A stretch of DNA of 64,000 nt from Acidobacteriota bacterium (GTDB taxonomy: Bacteria > Acidobacteriota > Terriglobia > Terriglobales > Acidobacteriaceae), in assembly GCA_021792795.1 (NCBI GenBank), contig JAJYUB010000017.1, positions 1 through 64,000 on the forward strand. The letters are read 5' to 3'. Shown one piece after another: positions 45,037 through 54,469 of this stretch. The notes beneath the pieces are model-generated. The model did not search any database, was not told the DNA's origin, and saw only the letters and a list, made by a program, of their open reading frames with translations. Position 1 is the first letter of the stretch. Each line of letters starts with the position of its first letter. The translations under genes and the position numbers were made by a program.

Positions 45037-45855
45037 ATGAAACAGGATGGTGAAGCGCAGCACTACCAGGTAGACAAGTTGAAAATTGAGGTCCACCCCA
45101 CGCGTGAAGCCGCCGGCGTTGCCGCCGCCCAATCCGCAGCTAGTTCGATGGTTGAGCTCGCGAAAGCAAAGAATCCAGTCGCGGTCATCTTTGCGACCGG
45201 GGCCTCGCAGTTGGACACGCTGCACGCGCTCGCGACGACTCCCGATCTACCGTGGGCGCGCGTTCGCGGTTTCCACATGGACGAGTACGTTGGCATGAGC
45301 GCCGATCACCCAGCCTCATTTCGCGGATACCTGCGCAAGAACCTGACGCAAAAAGTGCGGATGCGGGAATTCTTCGAGATCGACGGCACCGCGCCCGACC
45401 CGGAACAGGCATGCAAAGACTATGCGGAATTGTTGCGCGCTGCCAGTCCGCAGCTATGTTTGCTCGGCATTGGGGAGAACGGACACCTGGCATTTAACGA
45501 TCCCGGGGTCGCGGACTTCAACGATCCGCTGGACATGAAGGTCGTGCATCTGGACCCAACATGTCGTCAGCAACAAGCTGCGGAAGGTTGGTTCAAGAAT
45601 TTTCAGGAAGTGCCGGAACAGGCCATGACACTCACCATTCCAGCATTGTTTCGCGTGCCAAGATTGATCGTCTCCGTACCCGGCCCGCGAAAGGCCGCCA
45701 TCGTTCGCCGCGCGCTGGAGGATTCCATCACAACGGCCTGCCCGGCGACGCTGCTTCGCACCCATCCCGACGCCACGCTATTCCTCGATAGGGAATCGGC
45801 GGCGCAGGCGCACGAGCTTTTGCAGTTCTTGGCGGTGCTGGACAGCAGAGGTTGA
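45037..45855 (+). CDS. nagB: Glucosamine-6-phosphate deaminase
   Basis: A 272-residue isomerase/deaminase that turns glucosamine 6-phosphate into fructose 6-phosphate and ammonia. Motifs: ATGASQLDTLHAL (phosphate loop), FHMDEYVGM with the catalytic Asp, and LGIGENGHLAFNDPG with the catalytic His. The Glu of the usual FNEP is Asp here, a conservative change. Start at 45037 with AGGGGA six bases upstream; an in-frame ATG lies at 45019. It leads a rightward sugar-related cluster. Confidence 0.9.
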   Translation: MKQDGEAQHYQVDKLKIEVHPTREAAGVAAAQSAASSMVELAKAKNPVAVIFATGASQLDTLHALATTPDLPWARVRGFHMDEYVGMSADHPASFRGYLRKNLTQKVRMREFFEIDGTAPDPEQACKDYAELLRAASPQLCLLGIGENGHLAFNDPGVADFNDPLDMKVVHLDPTCRQQQAAEGWFKNFQEVPEQAMTLTIPALFRVPRLIVSVPGPRKAAIVRRALEDSITTACPATLLRTHPDATLFLDRESAAQAHELLQFLAVLDSRG

Positions 45856-45897
45856 GGCAACCGCTCGTAAGCAGATGTTCGAACCGGAGGGCAGGAG

Positions 45898-47322
45898 ATG
45901 ACCGACAAGGTACAAGAAGGGATCGATCGCCGCGCATTTGTGAAGCAGGCCGGGGTCGCCGTACTCGCGGCGGGGATGGATGCGCGCTCCTACGCTCGCG
46001 TTCTGGGCGCAAACGATCGCATTCGCCTCGGGCAGCTTGGCTGCGGACAACGCAGTGAAGGCCACGTCCACATGGTGCGCCTGGCGTCGAAACAATTGCC
46101 GGTGGAAACGGTTGCGGTCTGCGATATCTGGACCCTGGCCCGCGAGCAGCGTGCCGCCCAGGTGAAGAAGGCATTCAATCTCGACCCGCGAATGTTCAAG
46201 TATTCAGAGGAAATGCTGGCCCGCCCGGACATTGACGGCGTGATGATTGCGACCGGCGACTTTCAGCATGCCAAGCTGTGTACAGAAGTCGTTCGCGCCG
46301 GCAAGGATTGTTACGTGGAGAAGCCGTTCGCGAATGTGCTTGCCGAAGCCAAGGAAGCTCGCGCCGCCGTCAAGGCGTCCAAGCAAGTCGTCCAGATGGG
46401 ATCGCAGCATCGCACTCAGCCCTATCAACTTGCTGTGCGGGACATCGTCCGCTCCGGACGAATCGGCAAGATCGTCCACATTGAGCAGGAATGGAACGTC
46501 AACGAAGAACGCTGGCGCTTTGTGCCGAACGACATTGGCGAAACTGTCCGGATGGACCAGGACCGGAACATGGAATGGAAAAAGTGGATGCAGGACCGTC
46601 AATCCAAACTGCGTGAAGAAGACACGGATTGGAAGCGATGGCTGCTGGGCAAGCCGTACCAGCCCTTCGATCCGCATGTCTACCTGGAGTTTCGCCTCTA
46701 TAAGGATTACTCCTCCGGCATCTTCGACCAGTGGATGAGCCACGGCAGCGACCTGGTGCATCTCTGGACGGACGAGAGCTATCCCGTCAGTGTGGTCGCC
46801 AACGGCGGCATCTACGCCTGGCCGGATGGCCGGCAAAATCCGGACACCGTGGTTGCCGCGGTAACCTATCCCAAGGGATTTCTCTATACCTACAAAACTA
46901 CGTTCGGCAACAGCTATCGCAGCTTCTCGCGGATTCAAGGCCGCGACGGCACCATCGCAAATTATGGCGGCGAAGGCGCTTCGTTTTTTGTTGTCAGCAA
47001 AGAAGGCGGCAGAGATGAAATGGATGGCTCCGTCAATTATTCGCAGCTCCCCATTGTGCCGCCGGCGCGGGAGCAGGAGCAGATTGTCCATGTCCCCGGC
47101 GCGCCCCCGCCGGACTCACTCGGCCCGGATGACGATGACGCGCATCACGTGATCAACTGGCTGGCGGCCATGCAGACGCGCAAGCAGCCCGACGCGAATG
47201 TCGATCACGGTTTCTCCCACGCCATCGTGGTCATCATGGCGGCGCAATCTTATTGGAGCGGCAAGAAACTGTATTGGGATCCTAAGAACGAGGAAATTCT
47301 CGATCACCAGGTCGAGGTGTGA
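45898..47322 (+). CDS. Exported Gfo/Idh/MocA-family oxidoreductase
   Basis: A 474-residue NAD(P)-binding protein with a Tat-type signal (DRRAFVKQAGVAVLAAG). N-terminal Rossmann domain RLGQLGCGQRSEGHVHMV ... DGVMIATGDFQHAKLC ... CYVEKPF with the EKP motif. The C-terminal domain has GIFDQWMSHGSDLVHLW. Acidobacteria and Planctomycetes encode many such exported members, often for unusual sugars. The substrate is not known. GGAGGG precedes the ATG. Confidence 0.9.
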   Translation: MTDKVQEGIDRRAFVKQAGVAVLAAGMDARSYARVLGANDRIRLGQLGCGQRSEGHVHMVRLASKQLPVETVAVCDIWTLAREQRAAQVKKAFNLDPRMFKYSEEMLARPDIDGVMIATGDFQHAKLCTEVVRAGKDCYVEKPFANVLAEAKEARAAVKASKQVVQMGSQHRTQPYQLAVRDIVRSGRIGKIVHIEQEWNVNEERWRFVPNDIGETVRMDQDRNMEWKKWMQDRQSKLREEDTDWKRWLLGKPYQPFDPHVYLEFRLYKDYSSGIFDQWMSHGSDLVHLWTDESYPVSVVANGGIYAWPDGRQNPDTVVAAVTYPKGFLYTYKTTFGNSYRSFSRIQGRDGTIANYGGEGASFFVVSKEGGRDEMDGSVNYSQLPIVPPAREQEQIVHVPGAPPPDSLGPDDDDAHHVINWLAAMQTRKQPDANVDHGFSHAIVVIMAAQSYWSGKKLYWDPKNEEILDHQVEV

Positions 47323-47387
47323 TCGCAACCCAGAATCGAGCGATGTGAATTGGCGGTGAAGCACAATTGAATCGGAGGATGACCAGC

Positions 47388-48518
47388 ATGAAAAGAACTG
47401 TTCTTCCCTTAGCGTTACTTCTGGCATTCGCAGGTTGCAACAAGCAACCACCGCCAAAGGCTCCTACTTCCTCGGACACCGCATCCGCCACCCCAGTCAG
47501 CGGGCCGTTCACTGCGCAGGAACTGCCCCAATTCGCCGCGCTGGACCCGATCGACACCCACACCCACGCGTTTCAGAATGCGCCCGCGCTGTATGCGCTG
47601 CTCAAGCGGCTCAATCTGCATACCCTCGATATCACCCTGGTGGACGACTACGATCCGGAGCTGAAAGACCTATCGAAAGAGCGCAAGGACGCATGGAAAG
47701 TTGTCCATGCCAGCGATGGATATATCGCCATGTGCAGCACGTTCGACCCATTCAAATACAGCCGGCCAAATTTCGCTCGCAACGCAAACCGCATCATCGA
47801 TGAAGATTTTTCGCGCGGAGCGGTCGCCGTCAAAATCTGGAAAAATGTCGGCATGGAGATCAAGGACGCGAAAGGCAACTACATCATGCCCGACAATCCC
47901 GTCTTTGAGCCGATCTTCAAGAACATCGCAGCCCACAATAAAACGCTGGTCGCCCATCTCGCCGACCCCAATACCATCTGGGAGGCCCCCAATCCCAACT
48001 CCGCCGATTACGATTACTACACCCAGCACCCTGAGCTCTATATGTATCTCAAGCATGGTGTGCCATCGAAGGCTTCAATTCTGGTAGCGCGCGATCATGT
48101 GCTGGAAGCGAACCCGAACCTGCGCGTGGTGGGCGCGCACCTGGGCAGCATGGAAGCCGATTTCCATCAGCTTGCGCAGCATTTGGATAAGTATCCGAAC
48201 TTTGCCGTCGATCTCGCCGCACGCATGCCGTATGTCGAAATGCAACCGCGGGCGGACATCATCGCGTTCATCGCCAAGTATCAGGACCGGTTGATCTATG
48301 CGACCGACAACGAGCTCAATCCGGATAGCAATGCCCAGGACGCCATGAAGGAGTGGGAGAGCGTTTACGCCAACGACTGGCGCTTTTTTGCCACCGACGA
48401 TGTGCTGGAATACAAGGGCCACAAGGTCCAGGGACTTGCGCTGCCACAACCGGTCCTTCGCAAGCTGTATCACGACAATGCGGTCAAGTGGTTTCCAGGA
48501 ATTCTAGCCACGCATTGA
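47388..48518 (+). CDS. Amidohydrolase-family lipoprotein (TIM-barrel, Amidohydro_2)
   Basis: A 376-residue protein with a lipoprotein signal (lipobox FAGC, Cys at about 17). The metal-dependent hydrolase fold starts with DTHTHAF (about residue 60), continues with LVAHLADP and VVGAHLGS (likely metal/His positions), and ends with YATDNEL. Related to 2-pyrone-4,6-dicarboxylate or uronate-type amidohydrolases. Probably acts outside the cytoplasm on a sugar-derived substrate. Start at 47388 with GGAGG upstream. Confidence 0.85.
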   Translation: MKRTVLPLALLLAFAGCNKQPPPKAPTSSDTASATPVSGPFTAQELPQFAALDPIDTHTHAFQNAPALYALLKRLNLHTLDITLVDDYDPELKDLSKERKDAWKVVHASDGYIAMCSTFDPFKYSRPNFARNANRIIDEDFSRGAVAVKIWKNVGMEIKDAKGNYIMPDNPVFEPIFKNIAAHNKTLVAHLADPNTIWEAPNPNSADYDYYTQHPELYMYLKHGVPSKASILVARDHVLEANPNLRVVGAHLGSMEADFHQLAQHLDKYPNFAVDLAARMPYVEMQPRADIIAFIAKYQDRLIYATDNELNPDSNAQDAMKEWESVYANDWRFFATDDVLEYKGHKVQGLALPQPVLRKLYHDNAVKWFPGILATH

Positions 48519-48541
48519 GCCGCAGCCGGACGAGGTGACAC

Positions 48542-49849
48542 TTGAGCGAGGGGCAGTCTGGCGCGGCCATATCCAAACCTTCCGTGCGTGTCGGCAGAAC
48601 TCGCTGGTGGATCGTCTGGACGCTTTTCTTTTCCACCGTAACCAACTACATCAGCCGTCAAAGTTTCTCCGTGTTGTCGCCGATGATTACGGCGCAGTAC
48701 CACTTGTCCCACACTGACCTGGCGAAAATTCTGGGGTCGTTTCAGATCTCCTATGCCATCACCTGGCTGATTGGCGGCATCGTTCTCGATGCGGTCGGCA
48801 GCCGCGTCGGTCTCGCGGCGGCGGCCATCTGGTGGTCCGCGATGAACATCCTCACCGGCCTGGCCGGCTCCGTTTTCGGCTTCGCATGTTTTCGATTCAT
48901 GCTGGGCATTGGGGAGGGTTTCAATTGGCCGGGGGCCAGCAAAGTTGTCGCCGAATGGTTTCCCCGCGAGGAGCGCGGCCTCGCCGTTGCCATCTTCGAC
49001 AGCGGCTCCAGCGTCGGCGGCGCGCTGGCCGCATTGACCATTCCACTGATCGCATTGGCCTTCGGCTGGCGCTGGGCGTTTGTCGCCTCCGGACTGCTCG
49101 GGTTCGTCTGGCTCGCTGTCTGGCTGCGCGTCTATCATCCGCTGGACCGTCATCCTCGCGTCGGCGCGGAAGAGGTCGCGCTCATCAAGGCCGGCCGCGA
49201 TGCCGAGCCCCTGACGACCGATCGTGGATGGACCCGCTGGCGACGCCTCGCGAAGAATCGCAATCTTTGGGGCATCGTTCTCGGCCGCGCCCTCACCGAC
49301 CCAATCTGGTGGTTCTATGTTTTCTGGCTGCCGCAATATCTCAGCGATGCGCGCGGCTTCACCCTGAAGCGGATCGCGTTGTTCGCCTGGATTCCGTTCA
49401 TCGCGGCCGACCTTGGCAACTTTACCGGCGGCTGGATTTCCGGCCTCTGCATTCGGCGTGGAATGTCCGTGGTGCGCGCGCGCACCTGGATCTGCCTCGT
49501 CAGTTGCCTGCCCATCCTCGCTGGAATTCCCGCGGCCCGCGTACACAATGTCTACTTCGCGCTGGCGCTGATATGCGTCGCGCTCTGGGGCTATGCAAGC
49601 TGGTCCACCATGGGCCTCACCTTGCCGTCCGATCTGTTCCCGCAGGAAGTCGTTGGCTCCGTCACCGGCCTCAGCGGATTGGCGGCCGGAGTGGTGAGTA
49701 CCGGTTTTACCCTTCTCGTGGGCTTTCTGGTCGATCGATTTTCCTATCGGCCAGCGTTCCTGGCCGCCGGGCTTTTACCCGTACTCGCGACCGTCTTTTT
49801 GTTCCTGTTGATTCGGCCTCCGGCGGAAGTCGAAGCCGCGCCGGAATAA
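48542..49849 (+). CDS. MFS transporter, anion:cation symporter (hexuronate-type)
   Basis: A 435-residue protein with twelve membrane helices. N-terminal features TNYISRQSFSVLSPMI and GIGEGFNWPGASKVVAEWFPREERG belong to the ACS family (ExuT/GudP, hexuronate and glucarate uptake). Start is TTG at 48542 with GAGGTGA upstream. Last gene of the nagB cluster; transport of uronate-like sugars is inferred. Confidence 0.9.
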   Translation: MSEGQSGAAISKPSVRVGRTRWWIVWTLFFSTVTNYISRQSFSVLSPMITAQYHLSHTDLAKILGSFQISYAITWLIGGIVLDAVGSRVGLAAAAIWWSAMNILTGLAGSVFGFACFRFMLGIGEGFNWPGASKVVAEWFPREERGLAVAIFDSGSSVGGALAALTIPLIALAFGWRWAFVASGLLGFVWLAVWLRVYHPLDRHPRVGAEEVALIKAGRDAEPLTTDRGWTRWRRLAKNRNLWGIVLGRALTDPIWWFYVFWLPQYLSDARGFTLKRIALFAWIPFIAADLGNFTGGWISGLCIRRGMSVVRARTWICLVSCLPILAGIPAARVHNVYFALALICVALWGYASWSTMGLTLPSDLFPQEVVGSVTGLSGLAAGVVSTGFTLLVGFLVDRFSYRPAFLAAGLLPVLATVFLFLLIRPPAEVEAAPE

Positions 49850-49897
49850 AGCGCCGCGCCGGATTCCAGTTGCAGCAGCGTCAAAAATGCCGGATTT

Positions 49898-49985
49898 GTC
49901 ATCGTTGAGCGTAGCGAAAGATCCAGAGTGCGATGCCGGAGCTTGCCAGGTAAATGTTCTCTGGGTCCTTCACTCCGCTGCGCAG
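49898..49985. repeat. Dispersed palindromic repeat, copy 2
   Basis: GTCATCGTTGAGCGTAGCGAAA then GATCCAGAGTGCGATGCCGG and AAATGTTCTCTGGGTCCTTC: a diverged copy of 42178-42275. Lies in the convergent space between the MFS and cupin genes. Confidence 0.65.
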
Positions 49986-50060
49986 TTTACCCACAGCGTC
50001 GCCAAAGGGTCCAGAAAGCCTTCTGTTCGACTTCTGCCCACGCCAACCGTAAGACCGCCC

Positions 50061-50519
50061 CTAACCCCACTGGATATGCGGGTGCGACGGCCCGAACAAA
50101 AACACAAAATAGCGTGTCCATTCCTTGCCGGTGTTGCGGACCGCATATCTCGTATTTGAAGCGACGTAGGCCACGCCGCCCGGCCCCACCTGGGAGCGCT
50201 TGCCCTCCATCTCCACTTCCAGCATTCCTTCGCGCACCAAAAATAGCTCATCGCCCGGATGGCTGTACATTTCGTGGACGACCCCGCCCGGGGCCACGCC
50301 GGACTCATGCATCGACAGATGCTGTCCGTTCGACGTGGTCCCCTCAAACACAGGGATATAGTCGCGGCCCTTGCTTTTCTCCACCTTCAAGTCCTTGAAA
50401 TCGTAAATCGCGGACGGCAGCGCTTGATCGTTGCTTGTGGAATCTTCCGCTGCATGTCCGGTGGCCGTCGCCATCAAGGCGGGCAGCAGAATGCAGATGT
50501 CTCTTCGTGTCAGTGCCAT
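50061..50519 (-). CDS. Exported cupin-domain protein
   Basis: A 152-residue protein with a Tat-like signal (LTRRDICILLPALMA) and a single conserved cupin barrel. The motif HEMYSHPGDELFLVREGMLEVEMEG provides the metal His/Glu ligands and TRYAVRNTGKEWTRYFVF the second motif. Likely a metal-dependent sugar-binding or isomerising protein in the periplasm. Last gene of the leftward operon. Start at 50519 has GAGGAG at about 11 bases; a Met at 50546 is possible. Confidence 0.85.
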   Translation of the reverse strand: MALTRRDICILLPALMATATGHAAEDSTSNDQALPSAIYDFKDLKVEKSKGRDYIPVFEGTTSNGQHLSMHESGVAPGGVVHEMYSHPGDELFLVREGMLEVEMEGKRSQVGPGGVAYVASNTRYAVRNTGKEWTRYFVFLFGPSHPHIQWG

Positions 50520-50572
50520 GTGTGCGTATCTCCTCTTTCTGTCCATTCAGTTTGAAATTCCCAGGCTCCCAC

Positions 50573-51823
50573 TCAAGCCGGCAATTGCGGAATCTTCGCC
50601 ACGCGCTCTTCGTAGACTGCCGCTCTTCCAGTCGAGCAGGCAATCGCGGACCCGAACCCGACTTCCACGTTGGCGAATGGCTGCTGCTTGCTGCGCACGC
50701 ATTCGACAAATGACTTGCAAGCGGTCAGCGTCGCGTCCTCGCCCGGTTTCGCTTGCAAGCGATCTCCCGGGCCGCGATAGGGCATCGCCGAGTCCGCACT
50801 GTAGGAGGCCCCGGTTGCCACTCCTTTTTGCACCACGTCGGAGTGGGATGCCTCTGTGATTGTCTTCGACGTCTGCTTGTAAAAGGTGGCGTCTTCCAGC
50901 GTGATCTGCAGGCTGCCTTCGGTGCCGTAGATCCAAAGTTGGTCCGCCATCAGGCCATTGTCCGTGATCGAGCTGAAAAACATGCGTCTGCCTTTGGAGT
51001 AGCCGAGCACGGCTTGTACGTTGTCGCCCACGGTGCGGCCATCGTGGTAGACCGCGATGCTGCTGGCGCCTAGAATCGTTTGCGGCCGCTCTTTGAAGAC
51101 CCAGTTCGCTATGTCGATGTGATGCGAGCCCAGCTCTTCCAGCAGGCCGCCGCTCGATTCTCGATAGAGCCGCCAGTTCATCAGGTGCTCCAGGCTGGGG
51201 TTCGGCGCCTCGCGCCGCCAGTTGTCGCTGCGATGCCAATAGCCGTACACCTGGGTCGGCTCGCCAATCTCTCCCTGATGCACGCGCTCAATCGAGTCGC
51301 GAATCCAGGACGCATAGCGCATCTGATGTCCAACTTGAAAAACCTGCCCGGTCTTCCGCACCGCGTCCACGACGTTTTGCGAATCTTCCTGGGTAAACCC
51401 GATCGTTTTTTCGCAATAGACCGGACGCCCGCTTTTCATGGCGGCAATGGCATAGCTCGCATGGAACACCGGCGGCGTGGCAATAAAAATCGCGTCGATG
51501 TCTTTCCGTTGCAGCAGCTCGCGATAGTCTCGATGCGCGGGCACCTTCTTGCCGACCATCTCATTCACCTCCGCGAAGCGCGGTTCATACACGTCGCATT
51601 GCGCGGCAATTTCCACGCCCGGCGTGCGCAGCAATTGCCGGATCAGCTCCTGCCCGCGGCTGCCCGGGCCAATAAAGCCGATATTCACGCGATCGTTGGC
51701 TGCGATACGACGCGAGGGCGCCGCCTGCGGTCCCTCCGCTTGTCCGTACAACGACGAAGCGCCCGGCAACTTCGCCGCCAGCATACTGAACGAAAGACCC
51801 TGCAGCAGACTTCTGCGGTTCAT
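50573..51823 (-). CDS. Exported Gfo/Idh/MocA-family oxidoreductase
   Basis: A 416-residue protein with a twin-arginine-like N-terminus (MNRRSLLQGLSFSMLAA). Rossmann domain VNIGFIGPGSRGQELIRQLL, DAIFIATPPVFHASYAI, then VYCEKTIG (EKT instead of EKP). C-terminal domain with ELGSHHIDIANWVF. Its ATG overlaps the stop of apbE (ATGA). Probable role in periplasmic sugar oxidation or reduction; substrate unknown. Confidence 0.9.
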   Translation of the reverse strand: MNRRSLLQGLSFSMLAAKLPGASSLYGQAEGPQAAPSRRIAANDRVNIGFIGPGSRGQELIRQLLRTPGVEIAAQCDVYEPRFAEVNEMVGKKVPAHRDYRELLQRKDIDAIFIATPPVFHASYAIAAMKSGRPVYCEKTIGFTQEDSQNVVDAVRKTGQVFQVGHQMRYASWIRDSIERVHQGEIGEPTQVYGYWHRSDNWRREAPNPSLEHLMNWRLYRESSGGLLEELGSHHIDIANWVFKERPQTILGASSIAVYHDGRTVGDNVQAVLGYSKGRRMFFSSITDNGLMADQLWIYGTEGSLQITLEDATFYKQTSKTITEASHSDVVQKGVATGASYSADSAMPYRGPGDRLQAKPGEDATLTACKSFVECVRSKQQPFANVEVGFGSAIACSTGRAAVYEERVAKIPQLPA

Positions 51824-52848
51824 AGTTTTACTTTCTCCTTGGCATTCGCCAGTGCGGCGATCTGCCCGTTGGCAACTTCGGCGGGCCAGCGAATGGCCTC
51901 GTACTCCGCCGCAAATTGCTTTTCTTGCCCACATTGCTTTTCTCGGATGACCAGCGCGCAGTCCTGTTGCCGCCCGTCCAGCAACAACGCCCTGTCTTCC
52001 GGTCCAGAGACAAACAATGCATTCGATAGCGCGTCGCTATCGGTTGCCGACGGCGAAATCGCCGTCACCTGCGCCATTCCTTCTACAGGTCGCAGAGTTC
52101 GTGGGTCCATGATGGCGCCGTAAAAATGTCCGTCATGGACGAAGTTTTTTTCAGATAGATTGGCGGTCGAGAGGGAAGTGTCCCGCAGAATTACGGTCGA
52201 GATCGGGTCTTCTCCTGCGCCCGCGAAGGGCACGCGCACCTTCCAGCCTGCTTCTCCCGGCGGCGCGCCCAGCGCATAGATCGTGCTGCTGCCGGCGGAG
52301 AGTAACGCCGCTGGCGCCTGCTTCGCTCGCAGAACTCGGACGGCCCTATCCACCGCATACCCCTTGCCGACGCCGCCAGGATCCAATTCGATGCCTGCAG
52401 CAAGAAATCGCACCGTGCGCTGCCCGCGATCCAGTCGAATCTTTTCCCAACCTACATCGGCTCGCGCGGCCGCCAACTCCTCCTGCGACGGGACCGCTCC
52501 TGATGCGCCGAAAAACTTCCAGGCCTTCATCAGTCTGCCCACCGAAATATCGAAGGCGCCTCGCGATCGTTCACTCCATGCCAGGCACGTCGCAAGAAAG
52601 CCGAACGTCTCCGGGTCCGTCGTAACGTCATGCTGGAAGGCCTCGCGGTTGATGCGGGACAGCTCGCTGCCCGGCTGATAATTGCTCAACAGTCCATCGA
52701 CGCGATCCACCTCCTCGAACACTGGCCTGGCTATGGCCGCAGCTTGCTCGCGCGACGGCGCGTACAGATACAACGAGTACTCCGTTCCCATCGCCGGATG
52801 CGTCGTGCAGTAGAGTTGCGCGTCTGGATTGAGAGTGATTGTGTCCAT
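51820..52848 (-). CDS. apbE: ApbE-family FAD:protein FMN transferase
   Basis: A 342-residue enzyme attaching FMN to Thr/Ser of target flavoproteins. Motifs: TTHPAMGTEYSLYLYA at the N-terminus, DGLLSNYQPGSELSRIN, LDPGGVGKGYAVDRAV (FAD/Mg-binding) and HFYGAIMDPRTLRPVEG. No signal peptide is evident although most ApbE proteins are exported. It is coupled to the next gene by an ATGA overlap. Target unknown; see finding. Starts at 52848 or 52875. Confidence 0.92.
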   Translation of the reverse strand: MDTITLNPDAQLYCTTHPAMGTEYSLYLYAPSREQAAAIARPVFEEVDRVDGLLSNYQPGSELSRINREAFQHDVTTDPETFGFLATCLAWSERSRGAFDISVGRLMKAWKFFGASGAVPSQEELAAARADVGWEKIRLDRGQRTVRFLAAGIELDPGGVGKGYAVDRAVRVLRAKQAPAALLSAGSSTIYALGAPPGEAGWKVRVPFAGAGEDPISTVILRDTSLSTANLSEKNFVHDGHFYGAIMDPRTLRPVEGMAQVTAISPSATDSDALSNALFVSGPEDRALLLDGRQQDCALVIREKQCGQEKQFAAEYEAIRWPAEVANGQIAALANAKEKVKL

Positions 52849-52939
52849 TACAAATGGGCTCCGCGAGTGAAGCATGCGTGCCGGCGCGAATTGAAGTCGA
52901 GGCTGCCCAGGCGGCGCGCCGGTACAAGAAAAGTTCGGC

Positions 52940-54235
52940 TCATTCGGCTGTTCTCCCAGATAATTTTGCGCCGGAGGCGATCGCTGCGCTGGATACTGAA
53001 TAAATGGCCGCCGCGCCCAGCAGGCCCGCGCCGGTAAAGATGGCCCAGGCCAGTCGATAACTGTGGTACGTATCGAAGATCTTGCCAGCCATCCATGGCG
53101 CAATCCACTGGCCGATCGTGTATCCCATGATAATCAGCGCCAACAGTTTTCCTAGGGAAGCCAGTCCGAAACGGTCCGCCGTCACCAGCGGAATCAGCAT
53201 GTAATCCGCGCCCATCGAGAACCCAAACGCGATTGCGAAGGCGAAGGCCGCCATCGGCTGGCGCGCCAGATACAACAGCGGAATGGAAGCCGCCAGCACC
53301 AGATAAAACAGGGCCATCGTATTTTTTTTCCGAAAGCGATCTGCAATATACCCGGCCAGCACCCGTCCTCCCAAGCTGGAAATCAACAGCGCCGAGAGAA
53401 AATGCGATGCTGTTCGAATGGAATGGCCTTGATCCTTCAAGAAAAGGATGAAGTGTTGAATCACCGCGTTGACGGAGCTTAAAATCAGCGTCGCGCCAGC
53501 CAGAATCAGCCAGAAATCCGAAGTGCGGACCGCCGCGGCGACGCTGACGACGCGCCCGTCCGGCTCCGAATCGAGCGTTCTCAAATCATCCGCGATGGCT
53601 CCGTCCGGAAACAACCCCATATCGGAGGGTTTCGAGCGTGTCACCCAGATGCCCACTGGAAATAACACGGCCAGGATGACGCCCCCGGAAATTTCCAACG
53701 CTGCTCGCCAGCCAAAATTGCCGACCAGAAGGTTCGCCAGCACAGGAGAAACCACCCCGCCCAGTCCCAGCCCCAGATACGCATATCCCATCGCCTGGCC
53801 GCGCCGCGCGCGAAACCACTGCGCGATCAATACCTGGTTGGCAATTGGACCGGCCAGCGTGTAGCCGACCACCTCCGCGATGCAGAGCAGTTCATACTGC
53901 CAGAAGTGCGTCATCCGTCCCATCAGCATCAGCGGCAGGCCGATCAAGCCGATGCCCGACAGAATCACGCGGCGAGCGCCGATTCGATCGATCAAGGTCC
54001 CGGCGAAAAGGCCGAAGGGAAGTCCCACGACCAGCGCCCCGAGCAAGAATCCTTGTGTCACCTGCGCCCGCGTAAATCCCAGGGACGCGACAAATGCCGG
54101 ATAGAATACTGGGAACCCGTAGTAAATGACGCCAGTTGTGAAAAACAGGTTCAGGAATGCAGCGCCCACGATCCACCAGCCGTAGAAAAATCTGGACGGC
54201 GTGCTTGCGAGACGGACTGGCGCGGGCGTTATCAT
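52940..54235 (-). CDS. MFS transporter, oxalate/formate antiporter-like (OFA)
   Basis: A 431-residue protein with twelve membrane segments. GWWIVGAAFLNLFFTTGVIYYGFPVFYPAF and IDRIGARRVILSGIG are typical of the OFA/monocarboxylate branch. Likely imports or exports an organic acid. First gene of the operon with apbE, MocA-type and cupin genes. Confidence 0.88.
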   Translation of the reverse strand: MITPAPVRLASTPSRFFYGWWIVGAAFLNLFFTTGVIYYGFPVFYPAFVASLGFTRAQVTQGFLLGALVVGLPFGLFAGTLIDRIGARRVILSGIGLIGLPLMLMGRMTHFWQYELLCIAEVVGYTLAGPIANQVLIAQWFRARRGQAMGYAYLGLGLGGVVSPVLANLLVGNFGWRAALEISGGVILAVLFPVGIWVTRSKPSDMGLFPDGAIADDLRTLDSEPDGRVVSVAAAVRTSDFWLILAGATLILSSVNAVIQHFILFLKDQGHSIRTASHFLSALLISSLGGRVLAGYIADRFRKKNTMALFYLVLAASIPLLYLARQPMAAFAFAIAFGFSMGADYMLIPLVTADRFGLASLGKLLALIIMGYTIGQWIAPWMAGKIFDTYHSYRLAWAIFTGAGLLGAAAIYSVSSAAIASGAKLSGRTAE

Positions 54236-54469
54236 CGCGTGTCAAGGGACACAGGAGTTGAATACGAAGCCGCGAATGAGGCCTCCGCGGAACCTGTCGC
54301 AGCCTCCGGTCTCCTTTGGACGACGGCAATCGCGTGACACACAACCGTTGGGTTTCAAGGTGATGGTAATCTAAATTTCTCGATTGATGGAAATGTTTCT
54401 GGAATACTTCACGACATTGCTGGAGGGTGTACGCTGGGTTCGAATAGATAGGAGGGAACACCGGAGACA

